From contig NZ_JAHGVE010000004.1 in the NCBI RefSeq assembly GCF_018835585.1, positions 62,001 through 126,000 on the forward strand: 64,000 nucleotides of DNA. Reading direction: 5' to 3'. This stretch comes from Pelorhabdus rhamnosifermentans. Its GTDB lineage: Bacteria > Bacillota > Negativicutes > UMGS1260. Under the pieces are notes generated by a model. The model worked only from the letters and a program-made list of their open reading frames with translations. It had not been told where the DNA came from and made no database searches. Shown here one piece after another: positions 36,656 through 46,618 of this stretch (its first letter is position 1; each line of letters begins with the position of its first letter). The position numbers were made by a program, and so were the translations under genes.

Positions 36656-37921
36656 ATGACAACTCTTTGTTCCCGTCAGGAAAGATGGCTGTTTTTCATT
36701 GCGTCAGTCATTTTTGTGAATGGGTTGCTTGCAGTGAGTCTGGCACGTGGTGTTATTGATGTGAAGGCACTAGCCATTGCACTCGCTATCATTGTACTTG
36801 GGGCTGTCGTTCATTTAGTTATTCGTAAAATGAATCCTGTTGGCGATCCTTTCTTATTTCCTTGTTCTTTTGTCTTGGCAGCAATTGGATTGATCATGAT
36901 TTATCGTCTTAAACCAGCGTTGTTTGAGCTTCAGGCGCTGTGGACTTCACTCGGGCTTCTTGTCTTTACCGTCAGTACCTACTATTTTCGTAAACTAGAA
37001 AAATTAGCTGATTATAAGTATGTTCTTGGCATTATCGGGATTGGACTTTTGCTAGCTGCTGTTTTATTTGGCGTAGATATTGGCGGACATAAAAGCTGGA
37101 TTGTATTGGGTCCGATTCGGTTTCAACCCTCTGAATTTGCTAAAATTTTTGTCGTCCTTTTTTTAGCAGGGTATTTAGATGAAAACAGCGAATTATTACG
37201 CTTTGCTACGAAACGTTATGCCTTTCTTGAAATTCCTGAGTTCCGATTTTTAGCACCAATTATTTTTTTATGGATATTAACGAGTGTCATGTATGTTGTT
37301 CAACGTGATTTCGGGTCAGCCCTGTTATATTTTGGAACAGTCATTATTATGGTTTATATGGGGAGCGGCAAGGCAAGCTTCCTAGCTATTGGCTCACTGC
37401 TCTTTTTGTGTGGTAGTGCTGTTAGTTATAAGTTTTATTCTCATATTCAAACGCGGGTCGATATTTGGCTCAATCCTTGGTCTGATCCGTCAGGACGGGC
37501 CTTTCAGATTGTTCAATCCTTGTTTGCTTTAGGCAGTGGCGGTCTTTTAGGTAGTGGACTGACCTATGGCTTTCCTGAATTGATTCCTGAAGTTCATACG
37601 GATTTTATTTTTGCTGCTATTGGTGAGGAATTGGGTTTTGCTGGCGCTACGGCTGTGATGCTACTTTATATTTTTTTGATTTATCGTGCTTTTCGAACGT
37701 CCCTTCAGGCTCCCACCCCTTATTTAATGCTTGTAGCAGGAGGACTCGCTACTGTCTTATCTTTGCAGGTTTTTCTTATTGTCGGTGGTGTCATTAAGTT
37801 CTTTCCTTTGACAGGTATTCCTCTTCCTTGGATTAGTTATGGTGGGAGTGCCATTGTCTCTAATTTCATTTTACTTGCTATGCTTTACTCTGTATCAGGA
37901 AGAAGGTCTGCTTATGAATAA
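36656..37921 (+). CDS. FtsW/RodA/SpoVE family peptidoglycan glycosyltransferase
   Basis: 421 residues, around ten transmembrane helices. SEDS signatures: RFQPSEFAK, QRDFGSALLYFG, GSGLTYGFPELIPEVHTDFIFAAIGEELGF (in blocks) and PLTGIPLPWISYGGSAIVSNF. Polymerises lipid II together with the class B PBP encoded next. The last 8 bases overlap that PBP gene. Whether it serves elongation or division cannot be told; the prkC-operon position is usual for a FtsW/RodA paralogue. Confidence 0.93.
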   Translation: MTTLCSRQERWLFFIASVIFVNGLLAVSLARGVIDVKALAIALAIIVLGAVVHLVIRKMNPVGDPFLFPCSFVLAAIGLIMIYRLKPALFELQALWTSLGLLVFTVSTYYFRKLEKLADYKYVLGIIGIGLLLAAVLFGVDIGGHKSWIVLGPIRFQPSEFAKIFVVLFLAGYLDENSELLRFATKRYAFLEIPEFRFLAPIIFLWILTSVMYVVQRDFGSALLYFGTVIIMVYMGSGKASFLAIGSLLFLCGSAVSYKFYSHIQTRVDIWLNPWSDPSGRAFQIVQSLFALGSGGLLGSGLTYGFPELIPEVHTDFIFAAIGEELGFAGATAVMLLYIFLIYRAFRTSLQAPTPYLMLVAGGLATVLSLQVFLIVGGVIKFFPLTGIPLPWISYGGSAIVSNFILLAMLYSVSGRRSAYE

Positions 37922-39317
37922 TCCACTAGCAGACGCCATTCGTAAAGTTGCCTATAGTTTGCTTACACTACTTGTAGTACTAATTTTCTATTTAACTTAT
38001 ATTCAATTTTACGAAGGTTCCTTTTTATCATCTCATCCGCTGAATCGCCGGAGTGCACTCTTAATGAAACAAGTAGAACGGGGTGCGATACTTGATAAAA
38101 ATGGCAAGATACTCGCTCAAAGCCGCTTAGACTCTGATGGTTATAAGCGTGTTTATCCGGAGGGCCGATTGTTTGCACAACTTGTTGGCTATTCCAGTGA
38201 TAAATTGGGTAAAACAGGAATAGAAAGCACTGCTAATGGCGAATTATCTGGTATGAGTGATCCCTGGCGCTATTTTGGTGCCATTAGTCATGTTTTATTT
38301 ACGCGGCATGGCCATTCTGTTGTTTTGAATGTGGATGCCAATGTACAAGAAGTGGCCTATCGTGCGCTGGGGAACCATAAAGGGGCTGTTGTTGCTATTT
38401 CACCGAAAACAGGCCAAATCCTGGCGCTTGTCACGAAACCTGCCTTTGATCCAAACCACATTGAAGAAGAATGGCAATCCATTTCTACTTCGACAGAGGG
38501 TCTCTTGCTGAATCGTGCTGTACAGGGACTTTATCCACCGGGTTCGACGATGAAGGTATTAACAGCCGAAGCGGCTCTATTTGAAAATGTCGCCACGATC
38601 AACAAAACCTATCAATCAAAGGGTATGCTAAAGATTCCGCCTGATTATGTACTTCATGAAATTAATGATAAAGCTTATGGAAATCTTACATTACAACAAG
38701 CTTTTGCTGTATCATCCAACGTTGTTTTTGGCAAAATTGCTTTAGAGTTAGGCCGTGCACGACTGGCCAAAGCCTATGACCGTTTTGGCTTTCAAAAATC
38801 CTTAGATCCTTCTATTTCGGAATCTATGTCTCGCCTTCCTGATTTTCCGCAGTTAAGTGACGGTGATTTAGCGCAAAGTGGTATCGGTCAGGCTAGTTTG
38901 CTTGTAACACCGCTTCGCATGGCTATGCTTGCTGCCGCTATTGCCAATCAGGGTAAAATGATGGAACCTTATTTGATGAATAAAATTGTTGATGCACAGG
39001 GGAGTATCGTCAAACAGTATTCGCCGCATGAGTGGCTGACTGCGACAACACCTGAAATTGCTTTCCTTGTCAAGCAGATGATGGTTTCTGACGTTGACCA
39101 GGGAACTGGCCGTGGCGCTGGCATATCAGGCATTTCTGTGGCTGGTAAAACAGGAACAGCTGAAAATCCTCATGGTGAGGATCATGCTTGGTTTATTGGT
39201 TTTGCACCTGCAGAACATCCGGTTGTTGCAGTTGCCGTAATTGTTGAAAATGGTGGTTTTGGCGGCACAATCGCGGCCCCAATAGCTAGGCAAGTTTTTT
39301 CAGCAGTACTACATTAA
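37914..39317 (+). CDS. Class B penicillin-binding protein (PbpA-type transpeptidase)
   Basis: 467 residues from ATG 37914. One N-terminal membrane anchor (about 10-32), dimerisation region, then transpeptidase: SxxK as PGSTMKVL, SxN as VSSNVVFG, and KTGTAE. Partner of the SEDS protein it overlaps. Short for a class B PBP, like actinobacterial PbpA in the same gene order. Confidence 0.94.
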   Translation: MNNPLADAIRKVAYSLLTLLVVLIFYLTYIQFYEGSFLSSHPLNRRSALLMKQVERGAILDKNGKILAQSRLDSDGYKRVYPEGRLFAQLVGYSSDKLGKTGIESTANGELSGMSDPWRYFGAISHVLFTRHGHSVVLNVDANVQEVAYRALGNHKGAVVAISPKTGQILALVTKPAFDPNHIEEEWQSISTSTEGLLLNRAVQGLYPPGSTMKVLTAEAALFENVATINKTYQSKGMLKIPPDYVLHEINDKAYGNLTLQQAFAVSSNVVFGKIALELGRARLAKAYDRFGFQKSLDPSISESMSRLPDFPQLSDGDLAQSGIGQASLLVTPLRMAMLAAAIANQGKMMEPYLMNKIVDAQGSIVKQYSPHEWLTATTPEIAFLVKQMMVSDVDQGTGRGAGISGISVAGKTGTAENPHGEDHAWFIGFAPAEHPVVAVAVIVENGGFGGTIAAPIARQVFSAVLH

Positions 39318-39331
39318 GGAGGTGAATGATT

Positions 39332-41215
39332 TTGCTGATAAACCGTACTCTTGATCACCGTTACACCTTGCTGGAATTAGTAGGTGGTGGTGGAATGGCT
39401 GAAGTGTATCGGGCTCATGATGAGTTATTAGATCGCTTTGTGGCTGTAAAAATACTTCGTTCGCAGTTCACGACCAATGAGGAATTTGTAACAAGATTTC
39501 GCCGGGAGGCCCAAGCAGCAGCAAAATTATCTCATCCAAACATTGTAAATGTTTATGATGTTGGGATAGATGAAGAAATTTATTACATTGTCATGGAATA
39601 CATATCAGGTGAGACACTGAAAGATAAAATTGATCGTGATGGTGTTTTGTCTGTTGAAAATGCCGTCCATATTGCCGATGAAATTGCGCAGGCCCTCGAA
39701 CATGCCCATCAAAATCACTTAGTTCACTGTGATATTAAACCGCATAATATTATGGTAACAACATCGGGACGTATTAAGGTAACGGACTTTGGTATTGCTC
39801 GTGCTGTTACGTCGGCTACGATGGTTCATACGGGTACGATTATTGGTTCTGTACATTATTTCTCCCCAGAGCAGGCCAAGGGAGCTCCTGTTAGTGCGCA
39901 ATCAGATATTTATTCGTTGGGTGTTGTTCTCTATGAAATGCTGACAGGAAAGGTGCCTTTTGAAGGCGATTCACCCATTAGTATTGCTATTAAACATATT
40001 CAAGAGGAACCTGTTCCTCCTTGCCAGATTAATTCAGAAATTCCGCCGTTAGTCGAGGCGATTGTTTTAAAAGCGATGGCGAAACAGCCTGAAGACAGAT
40101 TCTCTAATATTAGTGAAATGATTAATGATCTCCATTTGGCACAAGGTTATTTGCGTGATGACAGCACGCGGCGTATTTCTCGTGAAGAATATCCGACACA
40201 GCTCTTAACAGGTATGAATGAAGCCTTACGTGACAGTGGACATGACCGAACAACAGCGTTGCAACCGAACGCAATGGAACTTGCCAATAAGCGTCGGAAA
40301 AAAGCCTGGGCCATTGCAATTGTATTCTTTTTATTACTAGGATTTGCTGGTGGTGCCTTTTTAGCATTTGGTAAATTTTGGAGTGGAGCTGAAGTGGCTG
40401 TGCCTGACGTAACAGGAAAATCCGTGGAGCAGGCCAAAAATATTTTGACAAGCCATAATCTCAGAGTTTCCGTCTCGGAAGTATTTAATGATAAAGTGGC
40501 TGCTGGACAGGTTATTTCGCAAACCCCTGAAGCAGGTAGTGTTGTAAAGGAACAACGGACAATTAATTTGATTGTCAGCCGTGGGGGTGAAGTGACATCT
40601 GTGCCTGATTTACGGGGATTAAGCCGCCGCGATGCCGAAATTGCGCTAAAAAATGCCGGTCTTGTATTAGGCAAGGTTGACGAGCAATCGTCTAGTGATG
40701 CACCGCCTGATTCTGTTTTAAGTCAGTATCCTCGTCCACCTGCTCAAGTAAGCAAGGGGACGGCAGTGGATATTGTGGTAAATAAGGCGGCAGTGAAGAA
40801 GCAGATGTTACCCGATTTTAGGGGAACAGTTTTGAGTGCTGTTTCGGCACAATTAGATAATTTGAAATTGAAAGTAGGGAATGTGACTGAGGTCGCTAGC
40901 GATAAATATCCTCCAGGCACCATTATTGACCAACGTCCAGCACCCAATTCGGAACTTGTTGAAGGTGGAGCAGTTGACTTTACTGTGGCTAAAGCAGGCA
41001 GTTCTGCCAAACGGGCGACTGTCTCCATTACTGTGCCAGATGGGCCTGTTCGTCAAGCAGTCCAAATTGTTGTAACTGATTCTAATGGTCGCCGTGTTGT
41101 TTATGAGAACGTACATAAGCCAGGCGATAAGATTGAAAAGCAAGTGGAAGGCAGTGGCTCTGTGCGTGTCCAAATCTATATTAACGGCGGGCTTTTGCAA
41201 GAGCAAACATTATAG
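39332..41215 (+). CDS. prkC: PASTA-domain Ser/Thr protein kinase (PrkC/Stk1)
   Basis: 627 residues from TTG 39332, spaced 9 bases from AAGGAGGT (the ATG at 39326 is too close). Kinase domain 1-270: VGGGGMAEVYR, VAVKIL lysine, catalytic loop HCDIKPHN with D134, and DFGIA. Juxtamembrane 270-325, one transmembrane helix about 325-345, then three PASTA repeats and a final C-terminal extracellular segment. PASTA domains sense muropeptides/lipid II. The catalytic loop has Cys in place of the usual Arg of HRD, so it is a non-RD kinase. Downstream of its phosphatase and FHA partners. Confidence 0.95.
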   Translation: MLINRTLDHRYTLLELVGGGGMAEVYRAHDELLDRFVAVKILRSQFTTNEEFVTRFRREAQAAAKLSHPNIVNVYDVGIDEEIYYIVMEYISGETLKDKIDRDGVLSVENAVHIADEIAQALEHAHQNHLVHCDIKPHNIMVTTSGRIKVTDFGIARAVTSATMVHTGTIIGSVHYFSPEQAKGAPVSAQSDIYSLGVVLYEMLTGKVPFEGDSPISIAIKHIQEEPVPPCQINSEIPPLVEAIVLKAMAKQPEDRFSNISEMINDLHLAQGYLRDDSTRRISREEYPTQLLTGMNEALRDSGHDRTTALQPNAMELANKRRKKAWAIAIVFFLLLGFAGGAFLAFGKFWSGAEVAVPDVTGKSVEQAKNILTSHNLRVSVSEVFNDKVAAGQVISQTPEAGSVVKEQRTINLIVSRGGEVTSVPDLRGLSRRDAEIALKNAGLVLGKVDEQSSSDAPPDSVLSQYPRPPAQVSKGTAVDIVVNKAAVKKQMLPDFRGTVLSAVSAQLDNLKLKVGNVTEVASDKYPPGTIIDQRPAPNSELVEGGAVDFTVAKAGSSAKRATVSITVPDGPVRQAVQIVVTDSNGRRVVYENVHKPGDKIEKQVEGSGSVRVQIYINGGLLQEQTL

Positions 41216-41244
41216 GAGTGATGGGAATTGGCAGGAATTCGGCT

Positions 41245-42135
41245 ATGCTGTTAAAAGGAATCGTCGTAAAGGCATACAATAGCTATTACGCTGTACAAAC
41301 AGACAAGGAATCCAAAATTGTTCTTTGCACAGTGAGAGGACGGTTAAAACAAGCAAGGTTTACCTTGCTTGTTGGTGACCAAGTGGAGTACACCGTAAGC
41401 AGCGGACAAAAAGGATCGATTGAAGCCATTTTGCCACGTGTGAGCATGTTAAAGCGTCCCATGGTGGCCAATGTCGATCAAGTGGTTCTTACCTTTGCCT
41501 GTCGTCATCCTGATTTTAGTTTGCAAATTGTGGATCGCTTTCTTGTTCTTGCTGAGGCTTCTCAGCTTCATTCTGTGCTGTGTTTTAACAAGGTTGATCT
41601 TGCGAATCGGCAGGAAATTGAACAAGTAGCCGATATGTATCGCGCTATCGGTTATCCTGTGCTCATTGTTGCTGCCAAACAGCATGAGGGTATTGAGGAC
41701 TTGCGTCGGTTACTTCATGATCATATTTCCGTGTTTGCCGGACCGAGTGGTGTGGGTAAATCAACTCTATTAAATGCAATTGAACCAGGGCTGTTACTTA
41801 AAACAGGCGATTTAAGTGAAAAAATTGGCCGCGGCAAGCATACAACCCGTCATGCCGAACTTTTATCCTTGATCGGGAATGGCTTTGTTGTTGATACACC
41901 GGGTTTTTCTTTTACGGAGTTTATTGATATGGCAGAACAAGAAGTGCGAGATTGCTTTCCTGAATTCCATGAGCTTCAAGCTCCTTGTAAATTTAGTTCC
42001 TGCCTGCATGACCGTGAGCCTCAGTGCGGGGTGAAGAAAGCTGTATTACAAGATGAAATTTGTTCAAGCCGTTATGAAAATTACTTAGCCATTCTTCATG
42101 AGATACAAGCAAATAAAAAGGGGTATAGATCATGA
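41245..42135 (+). CDS. rsgA: Ribosome small-subunit GTPase RsgA (YloQ)
   Basis: 296 residues from ATG 41245 (CAGGAA 8 bases upstream; MLLKGIVVKAY matches the family start). OB fold, circularly permuted GTPase (FNKVDLAN G4, VFAGPSGVGKSTLLN G1, DTPGF G3) and a C-terminal zinc site (CKFSSCLHDREPQCGV). Helps 30S maturation. PrkC phosphorylates RsgA homologues in other species. Overlaps rpe by 4 bases. Confidence 0.95.
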   Translation: MLLKGIVVKAYNSYYAVQTDKESKIVLCTVRGRLKQARFTLLVGDQVEYTVSSGQKGSIEAILPRVSMLKRPMVANVDQVVLTFACRHPDFSLQIVDRFLVLAEASQLHSVLCFNKVDLANRQEIEQVADMYRAIGYPVLIVAAKQHEGIEDLRRLLHDHISVFAGPSGVGKSTLLNAIEPGLLLKTGDLSEKIGRGKHTTRHAELLSLIGNGFVVDTPGFSFTEFIDMAEQEVRDCFPEFHELQAPCKFSSCLHDREPQCGVKKAVLQDEICSSRYENYLAILHEIQANKKGYRS

Positions 42136-42785
42136 ATACAATTAAAATTGCTCCATCCATTTTATCAGCCGATTTTTCTTGCCTGGCTGACGAAATAAAA
42201 CGAGTCGAAGAGGCGGGTGCCGATCTTATCCATATTGATGTGATGGATGGTCATTTTGTGCCTAATCTCACCTTTGGTCCACCTGTTGTTGCTGCCATCC
42301 GTAAAGTAACAAAGTTACCCTTTGATGTGCACCTCATGATTACCAATCCCGAGGAGTTTATTACGCCTTTTGCCAAGGCAGGTGCCGATATTCTTACGGT
42401 TCACGCCGAAACAACGCATCATTTGCACAAAGCCTTACAGGAAATTCATGGTTTGGGTATGAAAGCGGGGGTTTCTTTGAATCCGGCTACACCTCTGACC
42501 TTAATTGAGGAAGTCCTAGAGGATATTGATATGATTCTTATTATGACTGTCAATCCAGGTTTCGGTGGTCAATCTTTTATTCCCTCTACTTTACATAAAA
42601 TTAAGCGCTTGCGAGCTATGCTTAATGAACAAAAGCTTAGTACGAATATTGAAGTAGATGGTGGTATTACGACTCAAAATGCGGTGGAAGCTATTCAAGC
42701 AGGTGCAACTATTCTTGTGGCAGGATCTGCTATTTATTCTGCTCAGGACATGAAGGAGACTGTTCAGCTTCTTAAGGGTTGCTAA
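42132..42785 (+). CDS. rpe: Ribulose-phosphate 3-epimerase
   Basis: Interconverts ribulose-5-P and xylulose-5-P. 217 residues. APSILSADFSCL, HIDVMDGHFVPNLTFGP, VNPGFGGQSFI and EVDGGI with the catalytic and metal residues. Overlaps rsgA by 4 bases; standard gene order. Confidence 0.97.
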   Translation: MNTIKIAPSILSADFSCLADEIKRVEEAGADLIHIDVMDGHFVPNLTFGPPVVAAIRKVTKLPFDVHLMITNPEEFITPFAKAGADILTVHAETTHHLHKALQEIHGLGMKAGVSLNPATPLTLIEEVLEDIDMILIMTVNPGFGGQSFIPSTLHKIKRLRAMLNEQKLSTNIEVDGGITTQNAVEAIQAGATILVAGSAIYSAQDMKETVQLLKGC

Positions 42786-42850
42786 GGCTGATTGGTTGTG
42801 GTAAACTATATGTAAGTTGAGGATATGACCTCGATAAAATATAATAATAT

Positions 42851-42975
42851 AGCCTTTGGGGCCAGGTGAGAAAGAAGTTCTTTCAATTCCTGACCGGCGG
42901 TAAAGCCCGCGAGCCGTAATGGTTGATCCGGTGTAGTTCCGGAGCCGACAGTAAAGTCTGGATGAAAAAAGGCGC
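42851..42975 (+). promoter_or_regulatory. FMN (RFN) riboswitch
   Basis: RFN conserved blocks in order: TTTGGGGCCAGGTGA, TTCCTGACCGGCGGTA, AAGCCCGCGAGC, TGATCCGGTG, TTCCGGAGCCGACAGT, AGTCTGGATG. FMN binding would end transcription before ribD. Occupies the 312-base gap after rpe together with its terminator. Confidence 0.97.
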
Positions 42976-42996
42976 ACAAGTATTGCTTGTTATTTG

Positions 42997-43053
42997 AGCT
43001 GTTTTTAAGCCCCATTGTAAGATTTTCTTACAAGGCTTGAAAACAGCTTTTTA
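42997..43053 (+). terminator. FMN riboswitch terminator
   Basis: AGCTGTTTTTAAGCC (42998 onward) pairs with GGCTTGAAAACAGCT ending near 43048, followed by a T run; an inner TTGTAAGA/TCTTACAA hairpin extends the stem. Confidence 0.9.
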
Positions 43054-43097
43054 TATGCGCATTTTGCGTAATGTTTTAGAAGAGTGGTGGTGATTTT

Positions 43098-44249
43098 ATG
43101 CAAAATCAAATCAAAATTCATGAGCACTATATGAAGCAGGCTCTTCAATTAGCACGATTGGCTGCAGGTTGTACAACACCCAATCCGCTTGTTGGGGCGG
43201 TCATTGTTAAAGAGGATCAAGTGATTGGACAAGGTTACCATCATATGGCTGGAACGCCGCATGCTGAGATTCATGCTCTCCGTGAGGCTGGCGACGAGGC
43301 CAAGGGAGCAACGCTTTATGTAACACTTGAGCCTTGTTGTCATTCAGGGCGTACGGGTCCTTGCACAGAAGCCATTATTTCAGCTGGGATTGCGAAAGTT
43401 GTTGTTGCCATTACTGATCCCAATCCCCTTGTAGCAGGTCAAGGCCTGCGCCGTCTTCGTGAGCAGGGAATCGAAGTAATTGATGGTGTTTGCTGCCTTG
43501 AGGCTGTGCGTCTTAATGAAGCATTTGTGAAATGGGTTACATCTCATATGCCTTTTGTATTATTAAAGGCAGCCATGACACTAGATGGAAAAATTGCTAC
43601 AGCAACGAAAAAATCAAAATGGATTACAGGAGATGAAGCCCGGCAGCGTGTCCATCTGTTGCGCAATCAATATGACGGCATTTTAGTTGGTATTGGAACG
43701 GTGCTTGCCGATGATCCGCTGCTTACGACGCGCTTACCTGATCGAGAAGGGTGCCAGCCTACACGAATCATTGTGGATAGTTTAGCACGTACGCCACTGA
43801 CAAGCCAAGTCGTCGTGAATAAACAGGCGCCAACCATTATTGCTGTAACTGAGGCGGCACCGCAAGAAAGAATTGAGGCTCTTAAGGAATGTGGTGTCGA
43901 AGTCATGCTTGTTTCGTCTGGAGTCGGCGGCATTGATTTGCGTCCGTTATTTTTTGAGCTGGCCAAGCGGCCCTTGACAAGTATCTTGGTTGAGGGAGGC
44001 GCTGGCGTGAATAGCTCTGTTTTGGCCGAAAACCTTGTGGATAAAGTGGAATGGTTTATTGCTCCGAAAATTTTCGGCGGAACAAATGCACCTTCGCCTG
44101 TTGCTGGCCCGGGAGTAGCGGACATCGCTGCTGCCTATGAATTGGAAGAAGTCAGTATAACTCAGTTTGGTAGTGATCTCATGGTGAGCGGTTACATAAA
44201 AAGCAGGGAGGCGCGTGATGTTTACCGGACTTGTGGAAGAATGTGGTAG
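43098..44249 (+). CDS. ribD: Riboflavin biosynthesis deaminase/reductase RibD
   Basis: 383 residues. N-terminal deaminase zinc site HAEIHAL and PCCHSGRTGPC; C-terminal reductase LKAAMTLDGKIAT, SKWITGDEAR and LVEGGAGVN. Converts the first pyrimidine intermediate in two steps. First gene after the FMN riboswitch. Overlaps ribE by 32 bases. Confidence 0.97.
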   Translation: MQNQIKIHEHYMKQALQLARLAAGCTTPNPLVGAVIVKEDQVIGQGYHHMAGTPHAEIHALREAGDEAKGATLYVTLEPCCHSGRTGPCTEAIISAGIAKVVVAITDPNPLVAGQGLRRLREQGIEVIDGVCCLEAVRLNEAFVKWVTSHMPFVLLKAAMTLDGKIATATKKSKWITGDEARQRVHLLRNQYDGILVGIGTVLADDPLLTTRLPDREGCQPTRIIVDSLARTPLTSQVVVNKQAPTIIAVTEAAPQERIEALKECGVEVMLVSSGVGGIDLRPLFFELAKRPLTSILVEGGAGVNSSVLAENLVDKVEWFIAPKIFGGTNAPSPVAGPGVADIAAAYELEEVSITQFGSDLMVSGYIKSREARDVYRTCGRMW

Positions 44250-44880
44250 AATAAAAAAAATAACAGCTACAGCTCGCTCGGTACGCTTGACAGTCGAAGC
44301 AAAAAAGATACTTGATGATGTCAAAATCGGTGACAGTATTGCTGTAAACGGCGCTTGTCTGACTGTAGTAGATCAGGGTGATAGCTTTTTTGTTGCCGAT
44401 GTCATGCCAGAAACAGTCAAGCAGACGGGACTCAAAGAATTACAGACAGGTGCCGCCGTAAATTTAGAGCGGACGTTGCGCATCGGTGACAGATTAGGTG
44501 GTCATATTGTCAGTGGCCATGTTGATGGTATTGGCAAGATTACGGGAATTTCAAAAGACGATATTGCAGTGCTGCTGACCATTGAAAGCACGCCTGATGT
44601 CATGAAATATATTGTGAGAAAAGGCTCTATAGCCATTGATGGAATTAGTTTGACTGTTGTTTCTTGTACAGAAAAAGCCTTTTGTGTTTCCTTGATTCCT
44701 CATACTTATGCTGTCACAGCTCTTGCTGAAAAAAAGCGGGGAAGTTTCGTGAATTTAGAAACAGATATCTTGGGACGCTATATAGAAAAACTGCTGCATT
44801 GTTCAGCGAATCAGGAAGGTCAGCCTGTTTCTCCTTCTGGCATTTCAGCCGGATTTTTAGGTGAACATGGTTTTTTATAA
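44218..44880 (+). CDS. ribE: Riboflavin synthase alpha chain
   Basis: 220 residues from ATG 44218 (AGGGAGG site inside the end of ribD). Two lumazine-binding repeats: [12 protein letters not shown] and [11 protein letters not shown], then [15 protein letters not shown] and IDGISLTV. Dismutates lumazine to riboflavin. Starts 32 bases before the ribD stop, indicating translational coupling. Confidence 0.96.
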   Translation: MFTGLVEECGRIKKITATARSVRLTVEAKKILDDVKIGDSIAVNGACLTVVDQGDSFFVADVMPETVKQTGLKELQTGAAVNLERTLRIGDRLGGHIVSGHVDGIGKITGISKDDIAVLLTIESTPDVMKYIVRKGSIAIDGISLTVVSCTEKAFCVSLIPHTYAVTALAEKKRGSFVNLETDILGRYIEKLLHCSANQEGQPVSPSGISAGFLGEHGFL

Positions 44881-44902
44881 TAAAATACTAGGAGGTTTAG
44901 CT

Positions 44903-46111
44903 ATGTTTAGTACAATTGAAGAAGCCATTGAAGATATTAAACAAGGCAAGATGGTTGTTGTTGTGGATGATGAGGATCGTGAAAATGAGGGTGATTTGCT
45001 CATGGCTGCTGAAAAAGCAACGCCAGAAGCGATAAATTTCATGGCAACTTATGGTAAGGGATTAATTTGCATGCCTGTTGTTGGCAGTCGTCTGGATGAA
45101 CTGGGCATTTGCCCGATGGTAGAAAATAATACAGACAATCATGAAACAGCTTTTACTGTTTCTATTGATGCTAAGACGACAACGACAGGAATCTCGGCTT
45201 TTGAGCGTTGTGATACGATTCAAGCTGTTCTCAAGACGGAGACTAAACCAACAGATTTACGTCGGCCCGGTCATGTTTTTCCGCTGCGTTATCGTGAAGG
45301 TGGCGTTTTACGTCGAACCGGGCATACAGAGGCTGCTGTTGATTTAGCCCGACTGGCAGGACTCTATCCTGCGGGAGTTATTTGCGAAATTATGAGCAGT
45401 AATGGTTCCATGGCACGCGTTCCGGAACTGAAGGAATTCGTGAAGCAGCACAATTTAAAACTCATTACTGTGGCTGATCTTATCAAATATCGCAAGAGTC
45501 ATGAGCGGGTCATTCACAAGGCGGCGGAAGCGAATATGCCAACAAAATATGGTCAGTTCCATTTAGTGGCTTATGAAAACGATTTGGATAATTTGTGTCA
45601 TGTTGCACTCGTTAAAGGGGATGTAGCAGGCAAGAAGGATGTACTTGTCCGTGTCCACTCTGAATGTCTCACAGGCGATGTATTTGGATCGCTGCGCTGC
45701 GATTGTGGTGATCAGCTTATTACGGCTATGAAGCGCATTGAAGCTGAAGGAGAGGGCGTTGTACTGTATATGCGTCAAGAAGGTCGTGGCATTGGTTTAG
45801 CAAATAAAATTCGTGCCTATGCTTTGCAAGATGGCGGAAAAGACACAGTCGAAGCCAATGAATTACTTGGTTTTGCCGCGGATCTTCGCGAATATGGCAT
45901 TGGAGCCCAAATTTTGGCTGACCTTGGATTAACAAGCATTCGTCTATTAACAAATAATCCGCGGAAACGGGCGGGACTGGAAGGCTATGGACTCAAAATC
46001 AGTCAACGCGTACCACTGGAAATTCGGGCAAACAAATTTAATAATCGGTATTTATCGGTGAAAAAAGCCAAACTCGGCCATTTACTGAAACAATATGAGG
46101 AGGTAAAATAA
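44903..46111 (+). CDS. ribBA: RibBA: 3,4-dihydroxy-2-butanone-4-P synthase / GTP cyclohydrolase II
   Basis: 402 residues from ATG 44903 after AGGAGGT. N-terminal Rib[36 protein letters not shown] (in parts). C-terminal RibA zinc site [15 protein letters not shown] and RQEGRGIGL. Supplies both riboflavin precursors. Confidence 0.97.
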   Translation: MFSTIEEAIEDIKQGKMVVVVDDEDRENEGDLLMAAEKATPEAINFMATYGKGLICMPVVGSRLDELGICPMVENNTDNHETAFTVSIDAKTTTTGISAFERCDTIQAVLKTETKPTDLRRPGHVFPLRYREGGVLRRTGHTEAAVDLARLAGLYPAGVICEIMSSNGSMARVPELKEFVKQHNLKLITVADLIKYRKSHERVIHKAAEANMPTKYGQFHLVAYENDLDNLCHVALVKGDVAGKKDVLVRVHSECLTGDVFGSLRCDCGDQLITAMKRIEAEGEGVVLYMRQEGRGIGLANKIRAYALQDGGKDTVEANELLGFAADLREYGIGAQILADLGLTSIRLLTNNPRKRAGLEGYGLKISQRVPLEIRANKFNNRYLSVKKAKLGHLLKQYEEVK

Positions 46112-46112
46112 A

Positions 46113-46580
46113 ATGTCACATGTTTATGAGGGAAAATTAACTGCCAAAGGATTGCGTTTTGCCGTCATTGTTGCACGGTTCAATGAGTTTATTACAGGAA
46201 AGCTGTTAACTGGAGCGATGGATGGATTGCTTCGGCACGACGCGGCAGAAGAAGATATTGATACTATTTGGGTACCCGGTGCTTTTGAAATTCCTATTAT
46301 TGCACAGAAATTAGCAAAAAGCGGAAAGTATGATGCCGTTATTTGTTTAGGAACAGTCATTCGTGGCAGCACTTCGCATTATGATTATGTTTGCAGTGAA
46401 GTTTCCAAAGGCATCGCTCATGTGGGTCTTGAAACAGGCGTACCGACGATTTTTGGTGTGCTGACAACAGAAAACATTGAACAGGCTATTGAACGCGGTG
46501 GCACAAAAGCAGGAAATAAAGGATTTGACGCTGCAATGTCAGCTATTGAGATGGCTAATCTATTGAAAAACATAGATTAA
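46113..46580 (+). CDS. ribH: 6,7-dimethyl-8-ribityllumazine synthase
   Basis: 155 residues. [35 protein letters not shown] and [12 protein letters not shown] are diagnostic. 1 base after ribBA. Last gene of the rib operon. Confidence 0.97.
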   Translation: MSHVYEGKLTAKGLRFAVIVARFNEFITGKLLTGAMDGLLRHDAAEEDIDTIWVPGAFEIPIIAQKLAKSGKYDAVICLGTVIRGSTSHYDYVCSEVSKGIAHVGLETGVPTIFGVLTTENIEQAIERGGTKAGNKGFDAAMSAIEMANLLKNID

Positions 46581-46618
46581 AAATACAAATATTACCAGGG
46601 AAATAAAGGGTGATTTTT

